Source: Unio delphinus (Eukaryota; Mollusca; Bivalvia; Unionida; Unionidae). From it: a stretch of DNA of 64,000 bases. Below are positions 29,766-42,999 of the stretch, piece after piece (the first letter of the stretch is position 1; the number at the start of each line of letters is the position of its first letter). The notes below the pieces were generated by a model, which was not told where the DNA came from, did not search any database, and saw nothing but the letters and a program-made list of their open reading frames with translations. Location of the stretch: assembly GCA_029339505.1 (NCBI GenBank), contig JAQISU010000345.1:881501-945500 (forward strand), read 5' to 3'. Both the position numbers and the translations under genes were made by a program.

Positions 29766-31622
29766 ATTTATTCTGAAAAGCAGCGAAAAAGACTTTCGAA
29801 ATAAGTCAGATATATTTTTATATTATTAATAGATGTAATTACATAACGAGAAACACTGTTCATATTGATGTAGTTAGTTTAGAATTTTGCTTACTAGAAA
29901 TGGCGAAGCTACTATAAGCTGTGATGATGAGAGTAAAATTGATATTATTTGTAACATTGTCAAACTTTGAATGAAATAGTTATAGTAGAAGAAATTATTT
30001 CTGAAATATTGCTTTAAGACAATCAAGCAGACCTGAATGTTTTGTAGCTGAGATGCCGCATCATTCTTACGGATTCTGTTGAACAAAATGTTATACCCGT
30101 GTATCTTTCTTGAGGAATGGAGTAAAAACATCATTTATCCATTACGAAAAAAACTCTTTACACGATCCAACAATTTGCAGAGGTATTTAGAAACATTATA
30201 ATAATGTCTTGCAAATGTGTGGAATAAGACATTAAAAGACAATACTGAATAAAGGCCGTTTTCTGCCCGTTAGCCAATTTCATCGTATAATGTGGCAGAT
30301 TTAATTTATGACACACGTTTTATGCTAATGTTTTGGTTGCCTATGTGTCAAGAAGAATATCAAAAATGAATGTACATTCTAATATTTTCGATGTATTTCT
30401 CCATGACATTGTCTTTCCCTAAAATATTCACGAAAATGAAAATATTTAGGGATATCGCGCATCGATGAGAAATTAATTAATTAACCCATGTTAAATAAAT
30501 TTATCTTAAAGTCAGCATCAACATGTTTGAATCTCTTTCCCAAAATAAAGAAAGTCACTGTAAAAAAATAAAAACATCGGTCTACATTTGAAAAAAGTCT
30601 TATTGTTGGCTGATACAACTGATTATAAGGCCTTTCATGAGACCTTTCACGAGACCTTTCCGAATTCATTAAAAAAATATTGGTTTTCGTCCCCTTGCTC
30701 CTTGAAAAGACAGATAGCCCTAGCTCCTAACCCTAACCCTTTTGCAATATTTTCCCTCTTTTATTGGGAAAACACACAAACGTACACACACCTTAGCATA
30801 AGACCATACACTATAATCGATTTAAAACTGGGCTGAGTCATGTGGATTTATTTTGTTTTCCTTGTCCATAACTCATCGATACCTGTCTAGTTTTAAAGCG
30901 AGCATCGCGAGAATTCGAATTTATTGATTTCAAAAAGTTGCGTTTCTGAAGGTCACTTACACCGCAAATTGTTTCTACCCTTATTAAGGTGACCGCACAA
31001 GAAGCTAAAAAAAAAAGAAAGAAACACTAGCTTTACCTTGATTATTCTTTCTATAGTAAACGTTTAATATAAAGGGTTACAATACTTTATAATGGTATCA
31101 ATGGTTTCTCAAAAACGTTATCTTTGTACACAAATTGAACACATTCCACATAATATTCCTATAGAACTAGAAAAGGAAATAGCATACGCTCTACGTCCTA
31201 AACGTGATTTATATAATAATTTCCGTCAACCATGCATGTTTTGTGGTAGGAATGGATCAAATGTAGTCAAATAATCTCTGGGACAATAATAGGATGATAC
31301 TGAACCAATCAATAATTCAATAACCAATCAATATTTCAATAACCAATCAATACTTCAATAACCTTATGAACTGGAAATATTACAGATTACTCTTGGATGC
31401 TACCTTGATACACTTGACAACACAATTTCAATTGACTCGCGTCACCATACAGTTACGATACAGAATTTTAGCGACAACCTTTAGGAGCATTTGAACCTGT
31501 CTCTATGGATTTTATAAGTACAATCGTGATGAAGAGTGTACCAAAGTCATGTGAACTTGATCCTTTTCCGACATCACTGCTGCTTGATTGCTTTGACCAA
31601 ATATTGTCTTCAGTGATGTTAT

Positions 31623-31626
<4 letters not shown>
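29763..31626. other. Host intergenic DNA, no gene supported
   Basis: Several short open frames (up to 86 codons) without recognisable domains or splice context. Nothing can be supported. Confidence 0.45.

Positions 31627-31711
<85 letters not shown>
31627..31711. repeat. (CT)n microsatellite
   Basis: About 42 CT units. Confidence 0.9.
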
Positions 31712-31714
<3 letters not shown>

Positions 31715-31959
31715 TGCGGAATTCACATCATTTCTCAAAAGTACCATCGTAAAGCCTCTGCTGAAGAACCCAACACTTAACCATAACGATTTAAACAACT
31801 ACCGCCAGTTTGTAAACTCCCGTTCATATAAAACATATTAGAAAAGTTGTTCTAACCCAACTTGTATCTCATTTGAATTCAAACAGTCCTTTTAGCAATG
31901 TACAGTCTGTATATCGCCATTGCCAGAGTACTCAAACTTCTCATCTGAAAGTATTTAAT

Positions 31960-33230
31960 GACATTCTGCTTTGGATAGCGGAAAGAATACAGTCCTCACC
32001 CTCCTTGATTTGTCTGCAGCAGTTGACACAATATACCATGATATATTACTTCAACGTCTCCAACATGTATTTGGCATTCACAATACAGCCGTATTGTGGT
32101 TGAAGTCATACTTAGTCAACAGGACACACATTGTATCTACAAATGGAATACAATCCATCCCAGGTAATTTATGGTGTTGTGTTCCACAAGCTTCTATTAT
32201 TGGGCCTGTTTTCTTCGTTATATGCAATCAGCAGCTTCAATTGTCATAGATAATCACCCAGTGTCTCACAAACTGTACGCTGATGACATCCGAATATACA
32301 AGTGTATCCAACCAACTGAAGTTGATGCTACCATCCAAAAAGTAGAGAGGTGCATTCCTGATGTGAAATCATGGATTACATGTAATAAGCTACATTCTGA
32401 TCACAACACAAATACTTTCTCATTCACATCCTTTACCTCAAACAATAAATATCAGCAACACCAGCATTAATATCACACAGTCAGTACGAAACCAAGTGTT
32501 ACTCCTGACAATACTCTCACATTGCACCAACATGTCATGAACATATGCAAGGCTGCAAATCTTGAAATAAAACGCATAAGCTCCATTCGCAAATATTTTT
32601 CAGTTGATGATACTAAAACACGTGTGCGTTCATTAGTACTTTCTAGACTGAACTGTTGTAACTCAATTATGTCTTGTTAGTCACAACATCTACTCCAGAA
32701 ACTTCAAAAATTTAAAACAAACACAGCTGCTCTGATCATCTTTAGAGTACCTCGATCAGAGCACACCTCACCACTGATCTGTACCCTACACTGGCTATCC
32801 ATTCGATCCAGAATCAGATACAAAATGTATTCTCTGTGCGCCGTTTCACTGACGGACTCAAGCCCAGCTTACCTATCTGGCCTCACCAATGTGTACACAC
32901 AATCAATATACTTACACTCTTGTTCTGACAATCGTATACTCATTATTCCCACTATTAAAACAAATTTATATGGACTTAAAAAAAAAATCCTACTCCAAGA
33001 ACAAACGTAAAGACCTAAAAAAGTGTTTCCTACCTTAACTATATTCAGCATTTTCTTCTGCTTTCCAATTTAATGGTGTTGTTGTTTATTTATTTTTTTT
33101 TTTTTTGTATTTTTTTTTTGGTTTATGTTTTTATTGTTTATTTTTTGTATTCATATCATTATAGATGTTGTAAAGAGCTTAGAGCTTCTAAAGATTAGGC
33201 GCTATAAAAAGTCGTCATTATTATTACCTG
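31960..33230 (+). pseudogene. CR1/Jockey-like LINE remnant, RT and 3' end
   Basis: RT text with LDLSAAVDTI-x-HDILLQRL (motif A; the usual F of AAFDT is V), a VPQ-x-S-I-x-GP block (motif B) and the catalytic LYADDI (near 32270-32290). Frame breaks separate them. A 3' region runs to an ATTATTATTA tail near 33220, typical of CR1-group LINEs. Inactive. Confidence 0.85.
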
Positions 33231-34274
33231 GCTAAAAGACGATTGAATGTAAATTTGCACCTAAATTCCTGTCCCCAAGTTCTTGGAAAGCTTTAAGCAA
33301 AACTTCAGATCAGGTTCATGATTAGAAAACTTAGATGTAACAACTTTTCGATTAAAATGACGTTCGAGTTGTAAAACTGTTGGGATCTTCTAAACATTGT
33401 TTTTAATATTAGCCTGCTGAATTTAGATTACGTTGATTTCCTCCATGTATGATATCTAAGTTTAGTGTTTTAGGTGTATTGTAGTTTGAAATCATACAAG
33501 CCATTTTGATCTAGGTTTAATGTGAAAGATTACATGCACTCTAAATTGGATTAATAAAATAAAATGAAACAAGCAATACCACATCAATTCACCTAGGTTT
33601 ATCCATCGGCGTAGTAAGGGTAAATACCGCACAGGGCGACGATGATGACCCGCCAACGAGTTTCCTGCAATTTAATTTCTATTAGCTATTTTGTTTTTAT
33701 TAGGTGTTTTGGCGCACAATACCTCTGGAACCCTGGGCAAACTAAATCTACATCCCCACACCAGCAACAACCCGTTCATACGCAGTTGGTTTTATCGTAT
33801 CCAGGTTGAACTATCGGTCATTTCACAAAGTAAAGCAACAGTTAATAAAGCTATAATGTATCTATTTATTTTACTTGAGAACCGAAATACGTAATCTATA
33901 TCGCTGAAGAGGTAAGTACCGTCTATAAGGGATTCATTTGTAATGTTTCATGTACACGTCGTGTTGGATTGCAGCAAGTTTGTAATGTTTCATGTACACG
34001 TCGTGTTGGATTGCAGCAAGACGGTGCACTTGGTTTGACCAGAACTAAGCAAATCCAAACTTCCATTCTAACTTTCAAAATGAAATGCATTACCGATATC
34101 CAACTCCACTGTCGTTTCATGTTGTCGACGCTACTAACTCCTGTATGGACGACGCATTAGAACTTGTCCAGGATAAAATGTTAGTTGTCTTTATCAACAG
34201 CATGATTACATATTTAAACGTAAACCCTTGGAAAATGAGATGATATATTGCACATAACGCCTATGATTTATTTC

Positions 34275-34323
<49 letters not shown>

Positions 34324-34787
34324 CACACAGACAATTCTGCTTTTTTATTAGAGGGACGTTAATTCAAACTTTTGATTATGTACTGTAGTGGAAAGCTGAA
34401 ATACCGATATTAGTGAAACAAATCCTGAGTTACCTGCATTTTATTTATGCGCCTAGACGTATATATTATGACAGATACTGCGGAATTAAAATGAAATGTT
34501 TGTTGAATATACATATTCCCTTTTGATACTTTGGCGTCATGCAGCTATAGAATCCGGGTTGTAATAAAGATATGGAAGTTATGGTTCAAAGGGGGGGAGG
34601 TTTTTTTTGTTTTTTTTTTTTTTTTGGTTTTGAGCGGAATTACATTATAAACTATATCGTGTCAAGAAAATTAGACTTAAATGCCTTTCTCTAGGACACA
34701 CCAAGACTGACTGAAGCAGGTATTTGGAGCTCGATATAATTAATAATATGCTAAAAGTGCTGTCCCCTCCCCCCCCCCAAAGAAAAA
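33231..34787. other. Host DNA with small repeats
   Basis: Holds a 42-bp direct duplication (about 33937-34020), a (GA)n tract (34279-34320) and poly-T. No gene supported. Confidence 0.5.
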
Positions 34788-35114
34788 GCCTCCATCTTTA
34801 TTACTAATATATAGTACTTATCGCAGTCTCAGTGTTAATAAGCCTCCATCTTTATTACTATATACAGTACTTGTCACAGTCTCAATGTTAGTAAACCTAC
34901 ATCTTTATTACTAATATATAGTACATGTACTTGTCGCAGACTCAATGTTAGTAAGCCTCCCACTTTATTGCTAATATATAATACTTGTAGCAGTCTCAAT
35001 GTTAGTAAGCCTCCATCTTTATTACTAATATATAGTACTTGTCGCAGTCTCAATGTTAGTAAGCCTCCATCTTTATTACTAATATATAGTACTTGTCGCA
35101 GTCTCAATGTTAGT
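34788..35114. repeat. 54-bp minisatellite, 6 copies
   Basis: Unit begins GCCTCCATCTTTATTACTAA; copies start near 34788, 34842, 34895, 34955, 35009 and 35063, with the third and fourth more diverged. Confidence 0.9.
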
Positions 35115-36050
35115 TTAAAAAAATGTCAAACAACAAGATAAAAAATACCGTTCCGAAATTCGAACATGGTTCAATCTCATGGCTGTCGGGCGCTTTACCA
35201 AAGTTTATTTCAACGGGCATCCCATTTTAAGCTGACCAATGTAATGCAGTCCTCTATATTTGGACTTTTGTTTCCATAATTTTGGAGAAAATGAAGTAGC
35301 GTATACATAATTACTTTACAGCTGACACTGTGCATAATGTATAATTCATATAAAAGAAACCAATCCATTTCTAGGGTACTCCACCAAGACAAAAAAAAAA
35401 CGTTAATTCTGTTAAAACGTGAGGAAAGATCGACTGAATTTGTAACGTTTCCTTAATGTATTCTAGTATTAACCTTACTCTATGGAAAATAGAAAGCTGT
35501 ACTTCGTACGCGCGCTCGAGTGCGTGCGTGCTTGCGTGTGTGTGTGTGTGTGTGTGTATGTGACCCAGAACTCGTGTCGTGTACCAATGTGCGTGTTTCT
35601 CGTGGGTGCGCGTTCGAGTGAGTGTTCAATCGATGTCCACGATTCCCGTGCTTCACGAGTATTAAAATCAATTCCCCGCCATCTTCTGGCATCCCTTCTC
35701 TAGTGCTTGAGACAGACAACACCTCGAGTAGTACGAGTCATGAAGATGAAGAGCAATATCTTTCACGCAAGTGAAAGACAAGGTATTGAATATATAATTT
35801 GGAAAAAGTATACCTTTCGAGTCGGATAAGGTATCATTTGTGCTTTTTCTGCGATACAATTATAAATGACGGTGTGTCGGTTGTGTAAGGTGCATTGTAT
35901 TTGTAACGGTTATATTCTGTATTGTATTTGTCTTGTATTCTAAGTATGCGCTTTGTATCGTTTTATGTTTATTTCGTACAATTTCATCTCACAATAAATC
36001 CAACAATCGACAAGAGAGTGCTATCATTTCAACCCTAAATGAGACGGAGC

Positions 36051-36055
<5 letters not shown>
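35115..36055. other. Host DNA, no gene seen
   Basis: Contains a short (TG)n tract (about 35536-35557). No supported coding region. Confidence 0.45.

Positions 36056-36106
<51 letters not shown>
36056..36106. repeat. (AT)n microsatellite
   Basis: About 25 AT units. Confidence 0.9.
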
Positions 36107-36109
<3 letters not shown>

Positions 36110-37105
36110 TTTTTCCCTTTTTGTTTCATAAATTGTTTTATTTCATTTTTTGTGCTGTTTTTCAAAGGGTTACAGAAAGAGGACAGGTGAAATATCATTC
36201 GCAGTAACACATGAAAAGACGGGTTTACAATTTATATTTAACATTCTACTATCTAGACGATATAAATAGACACAAAATGTCAAAACGCAAACCTCTTGGA
36301 AACCTATTTAGTAGTCGTAGAAATTTTCATTCCCAACTCAATGGAGGGGTACCCAAGAATGTTGAAAATCGTATTTTTCATAATGAATGTTGTGTGTCAA
36401 AGATCTTGCTTCTAATATCTCATAAGAGTTAAATAGCAGGTATGTAATACATGTGAATTATGTTGAAATCTATTGAAAGTTATTAATGCCTCGTTCTTTC
36501 TGAGATTGATTGTCTGAAAATAAAAGTAATTTAATTAGAAACGCAAACAACTTCATTAGAAAAGGTCATTTATTAACAATTCACATAGCATGAGCCTTTA
36601 AACAATCAACCCACCCTCTCTTCGCCATCTTGGGACTTTTGATATCCGTTCTATTTTTAACTCAGTCGATTATGCTTCAGTCTATTATTTGGGCCTTTTT
36701 GTCCACGTGTTGTCAAGGGATAAATATATAACATGAGACTTTAAATAATATAAGCCAGTACATGGCAGCCTTATGTAACGCAACATTTTTATGCAATATA
36801 CCCCCACCATAAGGCAGTCTTGCATATCGCATCACATTGTGTCGTATAATCAAATATTGGGCAGGTATGCACATAACACGGAGCGTTTAATTAATATACC
36901 CTAGTATAAAGCTGTCTTGCATATAGAATAACACATATATGGAATATACCCCAGTATAAGGCAGTCTTGTATATGGCACTATGCTTTTATGTAATATACA
37001 ACAGTATAATTTAGTTTCGCATGTAGTATGGCATTTATATGGCTGAATGAGCATTAGGATTAGGGACCAGAGTATACTTTATTTCAATGTGAAAGTGGGT
37101 TAATG
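36107..37105. other. 3' flank of collagen-like copy 2
   Basis: 36420-37030 is a diverged paralogue of 10100-10720, including a degenerate version of the 50-bp tandem repeat. No gene seen. Confidence 0.5.
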
Positions 37106-37829
37106 TTATTTGCTACACACGGCACATGTCAGCTCACGTCCAGAAACATATGGGGGACACGGAAGGGATCCACATACGGCCTCAACAAAGTAAAACAGCT
37201 GGCCCCTTTCATCTCTATAGCCGGCTGGGTCAGCTTCAGGGGCTTCATCCACACAGATGAACTCGCATGCCGCTTTATAGGAATAGTAACCAGCCATTAA
37301 GTAACCTTGGTACTCCAAATGCCAACCTTCATAGCAGTTCTTACGTGCAGGAAGCATGAATGCGCTGTTTCTGCTATGGCTCCTACATACTGAACATGGC
37401 ATATTGTGATTTTGCAAGTTCTCTGCGTTTGTCATTAGGAAATGTGATGTTGCTCTATATTCAGCACCAAATATCATACTGCTGTTGTAGGCAGCAGTAC
37501 TATCTGTTCCATACAGGATCATGGGGAAGACAGTGTTAGCGGATGCACCGTCATGATCATAGTTTGATCCAGCAGCCACACCATTGTATACAAGTTCTGT
37601 GTTCCCATTGGGACATGTTGTTCTACCCCAGCGAACATATATGGCCCCTCCTAAACTGCTCTTCAGATATGTATGATGTGTTTCATTTATTTTAGTTCTA
37701 ATAATGCTTTCATCGTCAATGGCTCTCTTTGTTCGTGAAGGTTTCCCCACCTTGACCTGTGTCAACCTCAACATATTCCTTAATTATTTCTGTGCCACCA
37801 GTAGTCTGCTGACCAATGCGTCCATATTG
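37106..37829 (-). pseudogene. Terminal exon of a short-chain collagen C4-like gene, copy 2, with a stop
   Basis: Paralogue of 10830-11535 with the same acceptor (CAG at 37832-37830), RTKR site, GAIYVRWGRTTCPNG block and Cys-rich end. One base plus 241 codons. In the phase that matches copy 1, a TAA at 37784-37786 replaces GAA of copy 1, 15 codons into the exon. Everything after it is open. Either this copy is dead, uses another upstream exon or acceptor, or the base is a polymorphism. Confidence 0.7.
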
Positions 37830-38157
37830 CTGAAAGATAGAAGAGTAGTAATTAATCATTTGAGACTTTGTCTCGTAAACTGTTTCATTGACAGAATCAC
37901 TACATGACTAAAAGTACGTTGTATTAAAAGTATAGTTAAAATTACTGAAATATTTCTTAAGATTAATACTCCAAAATAAAAAAGTATTTATCACATCTTC
38001 AAAAACGTACACACGCAATACTGTTATTTTAAACTTACCATGCATTTTCAGATCTGTCATTACTAAACGTAACTAAATAAGATGATTAATTCCATTATAG
38101 TGTTTTTAAATGTGGAGGCTTCTTTTATGTTATGGGACAATTGGTCAGAATCCCAGT

Positions 38158-38772
38158 TTAATTACAAATAAAGTCTTCAGCATGTAAACTAGTGTTAAAA
38201 CATAGTGTTAATACGTACTAGTAATGTTAATACATAACAGTAAATGTTAATACGTACTAGTAATGTTAATACATAACAGTAAATGTTAATACGTACTAGT
38301 TACTGTTGATGCTGCTGTTTGGGATTTAGCACCATTTCTCGGTGTAAGATGGGCTATCATGGCATCCATTATAATTGGTGCATAAAGAACCTAGGAAAAG
38401 CCCGGTAAGAACCACAGACCCATGGGAAGCTATAAGCAAGCTTTCTCAAATACACGCATTCGTCAAGCCCTTGGACAGAGATGAGATAGCAGTGGCTAGT
38501 AATAACCTTAATATATACTAGTAATACTTTTAATAAATAATAGTAGTATACTACATAATAGTAATACTGTTAAGACATACTAGTAATATTTCATGGTATG
38601 GCGATGTATTATTTAGTTCATGGTTTCTAGCCATGTATTTCAAAACCCAGTGAAAGTTGTTCCTTTGTAGCATCTCATGCACATCTACTGATTTAACCCA
38701 AAATGTTGGCCAAAATTTACAAGCATATCAAATAATTTAATTAGCTATTTATATATACTCATTAATTGTACT
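38158..38772 (-). repeat. Dispersed repeat, inverted partner of 26879-27444
   Basis: Reverse-complement match over about 570-615 bp. Includes a local triplication of a roughly 33-bp unit with GTTAATACGTACTAGTAATG (about 38205-38300). Confidence 0.75.
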
Positions 38773-40040
38773 ATTAAATGGAACCTGCATATATTTGAAT
38801 AAAAGCTTTTGTCCATGCGTTATACTCGCTGGTTTAATTGTACTGCAATATTCTTATAAAACTGTGACCCTACAGTAAAATACTTGTTTCAAATAAATTG
38901 ACTGGAGGTCATGAATAATAGTTTGCTTACTAAGGTAAAATTAAATTCATCAATGGATATGACTTGTTTTACACGATTTATCATCAGACATATTATAAAC
39001 ATTTCTATTGGCAACATACTATGTTTCCAAAACTAAATAGAGAGTAGCAACATTTTCGTATTCTTATTATTATTTTTAAATCTATTCACAACTGATATCT
39101 TTGTAAATTTAAGTGCAGCAAGATTCAAGAAAGTTTTTCTTCGTGTAATTTCTTTGCAAGTTCCACATACTTACTATAATTGCCACAAGTTTTGGTCAAA
39201 TTACATCATTTCCATATAGTTTTGTGGAAATTGGATACTCTCCGATCATGTTATGAAGCCTTTTGTCACAGTATGTATTTTTGTATCACTACCTACACAG
39301 CAATTTAATCTATAAACAACACGGTTTAGTTATCCTTATTCTTAAAGATATTATTATGTCGCTGGTAATGCACATATTGCACACAAACATTATGACTTTA
39401 TTTAAAATTACTGGTTAAATGTTACATTTGTATTTTTATATGCAAAGCATATTCAGTTTTTAATGTATCATGAAATGACGCCTTTACTACTACGGAGACT
39501 TGAAACGTTGTCAACCTTTTTGTTACAAGATGCGATAGATTTTAATTACGTACTTGATATTATGACCAGTTGGTTTCATTGTAGCCGTCTGCAGCTGTTT
39601 GTAGCTCTCCGTACGTATGTACATGTATATACGTATGTCTGTGTTCATGGTGAATCCATGAAAATTACGTGTGGCCAATACAAGCGTGCTAACCACATTC
39701 CGGAGAACTATGTACTGTCTGTACAATTTTGTGTGTGTTGGGGGGGAGGGGGTATAACAGTCTGACCGTCAGTGCGTCTATATGGAATTAGAAGATGATG
39801 TAACCATAAAAGCCATACAAAGACGAAACCTCTAATTTGTAAACTTGAAGGCATGGTGGATCCGTGAATGATGTGAATGTGGTTTGTCAGTCGACCCATT
39901 TGCAAGCTTTTACAAATATTTATGAATCATACGGCTGCACAAATGAGTCATTTGTTTGTTCCAATTAATTGTTGTTTCAACTGAGTGAGTTTATAAATAC
40001 ATGAGATTATCTGAATCTTATATTAATTACAGAAGATTAT
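38773..40040. other. Host DNA, no gene seen
   Basis: A/T-rich; open frames are short and lack domain features. Confidence 0.45.
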
Positions 40041-40622
40041 TTGAACCAATTTTCATTCCATGAGGTTGTCTGAATCTCACTTTCATTGTAAGACATTGCA
40101 TGAGGTTATCTGAATCTCACCTTCATTGTAAGAAATTAAACGACCTTATCTGAATCTCACCTTTTCATCGTACGAAAGTACATGAGGTTATCCGAATCTC
40201 ACTTTCATTGTACGAAATTACATGAGGTTATCTGAATCTCACTTTCATTGTAAGTAATTACACGAGGTTATCCGAATCTCACTTTCATTGTAAGAAATTA
40301 CAAGAGGTTATCCGAATCTCATTTTTCATCGTACGAAAGTACATGAGGTTATCCGAATCTCACTTTCATTGTATGAAATTACACGAGGTTATCCGAATCT
40401 CACTTTCATTGTAAGAAATTACAAGAGGTTATCTGAATCTCACTTTCATTGTATGAAATTACGAGGTTATCCGAATCTCACTTTCATTGTAAGAAATTAC
40501 AAGAGGTTATCTGAATCTCACTTTCATTGTATGAAATTACACGAGGTTATCTGAATCTCACTTTCATTGTATGAAATTACAAGAGGTTATCCGAATCTCA
40601 CTTTCATTGGAAGAAATTACAT
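40041..40622. repeat. 39-40-bp minisatellite, about 14 copies
   Basis: Unit GAGGTTATCYGAATCTCACTTTCATTGTAYGAAATTACA. The unit period is close to a multiple of three, which creates a spurious repetitive open frame. Confidence 0.9.
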
Positions 40623-41244
40623 GGATATATAAATCTTACCGTCATACATTTGTATATGAACCATTTTTCTGTTTTCCTGTTTGTGAATGTTGGTATACGT
40701 AATTGAATGAGACGTATGTTTTAGAGCGTCAAAGAATCCATGTATTTGTAGTATATATTTTTTATTAACCAGTTGCACTAAATTCCATCACATTGTGTTT
40801 AGTTATCATATTATCCAAGCGTCCATTCAGGTCTGTCCTGTTAAAAACACTAAATTATTTTTATGGTGTCTGCTTATTCCTAAATGAAAACTGTGCCGAT
40901 CTGACAGCCATTGTGGCTGCCATTGCCGTCATCTTGAAAACCTTGTTAATATTATCCTAAATCGATTTTATATCAACATTTGATTTTCACCGGAAAATAA
41001 TTTGTCTGGTTGGTCCTTGATGAAAAAGATACCAATGTGACTTCTCTAAAAATAAACAAATCTCACAATAGTTACTTCTCCTAAATAGATGACCATATCA
41101 GTATTTTTTTTTAAAAGTATCTTCTTCCTTGCAATCTATTTTCTGTGATAAAATGATGCTAATCTAACCTCCAAAATGGCTAACTTAATGACCATCCCAA
41201 AATCTTGATATGGATAATTCTAAATGGATAGTCATATCAATAGG
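40623..41244. other. Host DNA, no gene seen
   Basis: No supported feature. Confidence 0.4.
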
Positions 41245-41490
41245 GAGGGGCCCCGAGTGATCTAAAGCTCTTTCCGTTACGGATCACTGCCATCTCACCT
41301 GTCTGCGTGTGTTCGAGACTAGGATTCGGCCAACGTGCGTATGTGAAAACGCTTGCCAGTAGCTTCTCGTGGGTCGGTGGATTCTTTCCGGTTTTTTTCC
41401 CGGGCTCTTCCTCCACCAATAATACTGGCCGCCATGTATAGCCAGCCTATCGTTATGCTGAAAAATGGCGTTAAACCCTACAACAACAAC
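41245..41490 (+). repeat. tRNA-derived-looking SINE, copy 1
   Basis: Begins GGGGCCCCGAGTGATCTAAAGCTC (A-box-like), has GTGTTCGAGACT (B-box-like), a shared body, and ends GGCGTTAAACCCTACAACAACAAC. Confidence 0.75.
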
Positions 41491-41947
41491 ATGTCAAAAG
41501 GTGCTTTCCCAAAAACACTATTATAGTAATACACCTTGAATGATGATACTTAAATCATTTATTTTCCTTCAAAAACTATTAATTCTAGATTTAAAGTGTA
41601 TTATCTGAGACAGTCTGAACGAGTTCCTATTTATAGTATTATGTTAAAGGTCTGTGGTAATGACATTGACTTTTGAACAGTACATTGTTATCTTGTAAAC
41701 ATATTAACTCGTATTTGTATTTTTTTTTAAATGTGTTAGAGTTTTTCAAGACAATTAAAGATTGTTTCAATACTCTGTAATTAAAGTGAAAACATGGCCT
41801 TGCCTTAGATTCCTTGAAATTATGTTTGGCTAGTCCATTTGAAGAATTCTTGTTAATTACAAACATGATCATTTGACGTGTTCAGCTGCAATATGTAAGT
41901 AAAGGTTTGAGAAATAAAATGAACAATGAGCTGTTCACATGTAGAAG
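41491..41947. other. Host DNA between two SINEs
   Basis: No gene seen. Confidence 0.4.
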
Positions 41948-42190
41948 TGGGGCCCCGAGTAGTATAAAGTGCTCTCCGTTACGGATCACTGATCTCAGCT
42001 CTGCGTGGGTTCGAGTCTCAGATTCGGCCAGTGTGGGTATGTGAAATTGCTTGCCAGTAGCGTCTCGTGGGTCTGTGATTCTTTCGGAGGATGTTCCAGG
42101 ATTCTTCCTCACAATTTATACTGGCCACCATTTATAGCCTATCGTGTGCTGAAAATGGCGTTAAACCCTACAAACAACAACAACAACAAC
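41948..42190 (+). repeat. tRNA-derived-looking SINE, copy 2
   Basis: Same structure as the copy at 41245, with a better B box (GGGTTCGAGTCTC at 42007-42019) and an (ACA)n tail. Confidence 0.8.
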
Positions 42191-42321
42191 ATGTAGAAGC
42201 AATACCAAATGACAAGATCACACGTAAAAATTTGGATATTATAGATCAGTTATGAATTCATAATAAATATATTATGTAAAAATACAGGTTTACAAATTTT
42301 ATAATCAGCTGCCCTTCTTAC

Positions 42322-42623
42322 CTCAACTTGACAGTGTCATGGGATTCCTTCATTGTTCCAGAGTCAGCTTGAATGTCCTGATTTTCCATTACTTGACTGT
42401 CTGCAGCTCTTTTGTTTCGTGACTCTTTTTGGAAGTTTTTATCTACGTTGGCATCATCTTGCTGCTTGGAGTCATGCTGAGGACTTTTATGATTATTCTG
42501 AGGGCCAAATATCATTGCCTGTAAGTGTGTGATGTCTATTTGATGCATAGCTAATACAGCTATGCCACCCATTATAAGGAATCCTATGGATATCCAGGGT
42601 CTTACACCTTGCACTGATTGCAT
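42322..42623 (-). CDS. First coding exon of a type II membrane protein, probably collagen C4-like family
   Basis: ATG at 42621-42623, then WISIGFLIMGGIAVLAMHQI, a single hydrophobic segment starting about residue 10 (signal anchor), a polar Gln/Asp/Lys-rich stalk and an RNKR furin-like site. The exon ends in a perfect donor (G|GTAAGAAG on the minus strand, boundary at 42322/42321) in phase 2, which fits the phase of the exon at 37106-37829 and that of copy 1. Same strand and about 4.5 kb upstream of copy 2. Joining them is inference. Confidence 0.6.
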
Positions 42624-42999
42624 TTTAGTAATTGTTGACACTGTTTCATGTGTAATCTAATTATAATCTGCAAATGCACCTATGTTATATAATATTGCAA
42701 TATCGTATGCATCCACATGGTGGTTCCCTTACGTGTATTGACTCATGCTGCTTGTCAAAGAAAAGTAGTCGGAAAATGTATTGGCCATATTTTCTTATGC
42801 TCCAGATTAACTCCAGAACTTCCAAACTTAGAACTCATTTCAGATCCTAATTTTGAAATTTACAAATGTTCAAGAAAACATTTCAGACAAAATTTCATCT
42901 TATATCATTGCACACAAAAATACTGGTTCAGGTTTTGCAGTGTTTTATATATAGTCCTATATATTCCTCTTCAAATTAAATCGTAGATATCAATATCTG
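42624..42999. other. 5' flank of the membrane-protein exon
   Basis: Presumed promoter/5' UTR area; no recognised motif. Confidence 0.35.

Noticed and set aside
30728..30742. TAACCCTAACCC string resembling telomere repeat
   Set aside because: Only about two units; no array and no chromosome-end context.
31092..31274. 60-codon frame with a CMFCG pair
   Set aside because: Single short frame, no splice signals or recognised domain; could be chance.
31468..31780. Open frames over the CT microsatellite (Arg-Glu and Leu-Ser repeats)
   Set aside because: Simple-repeat translation only; no gene evidence.
40369..40554. Repetitive open frame in the 39-40-bp minisatellite
   Set aside because: A by-product of repeat period; no start context and no domain.
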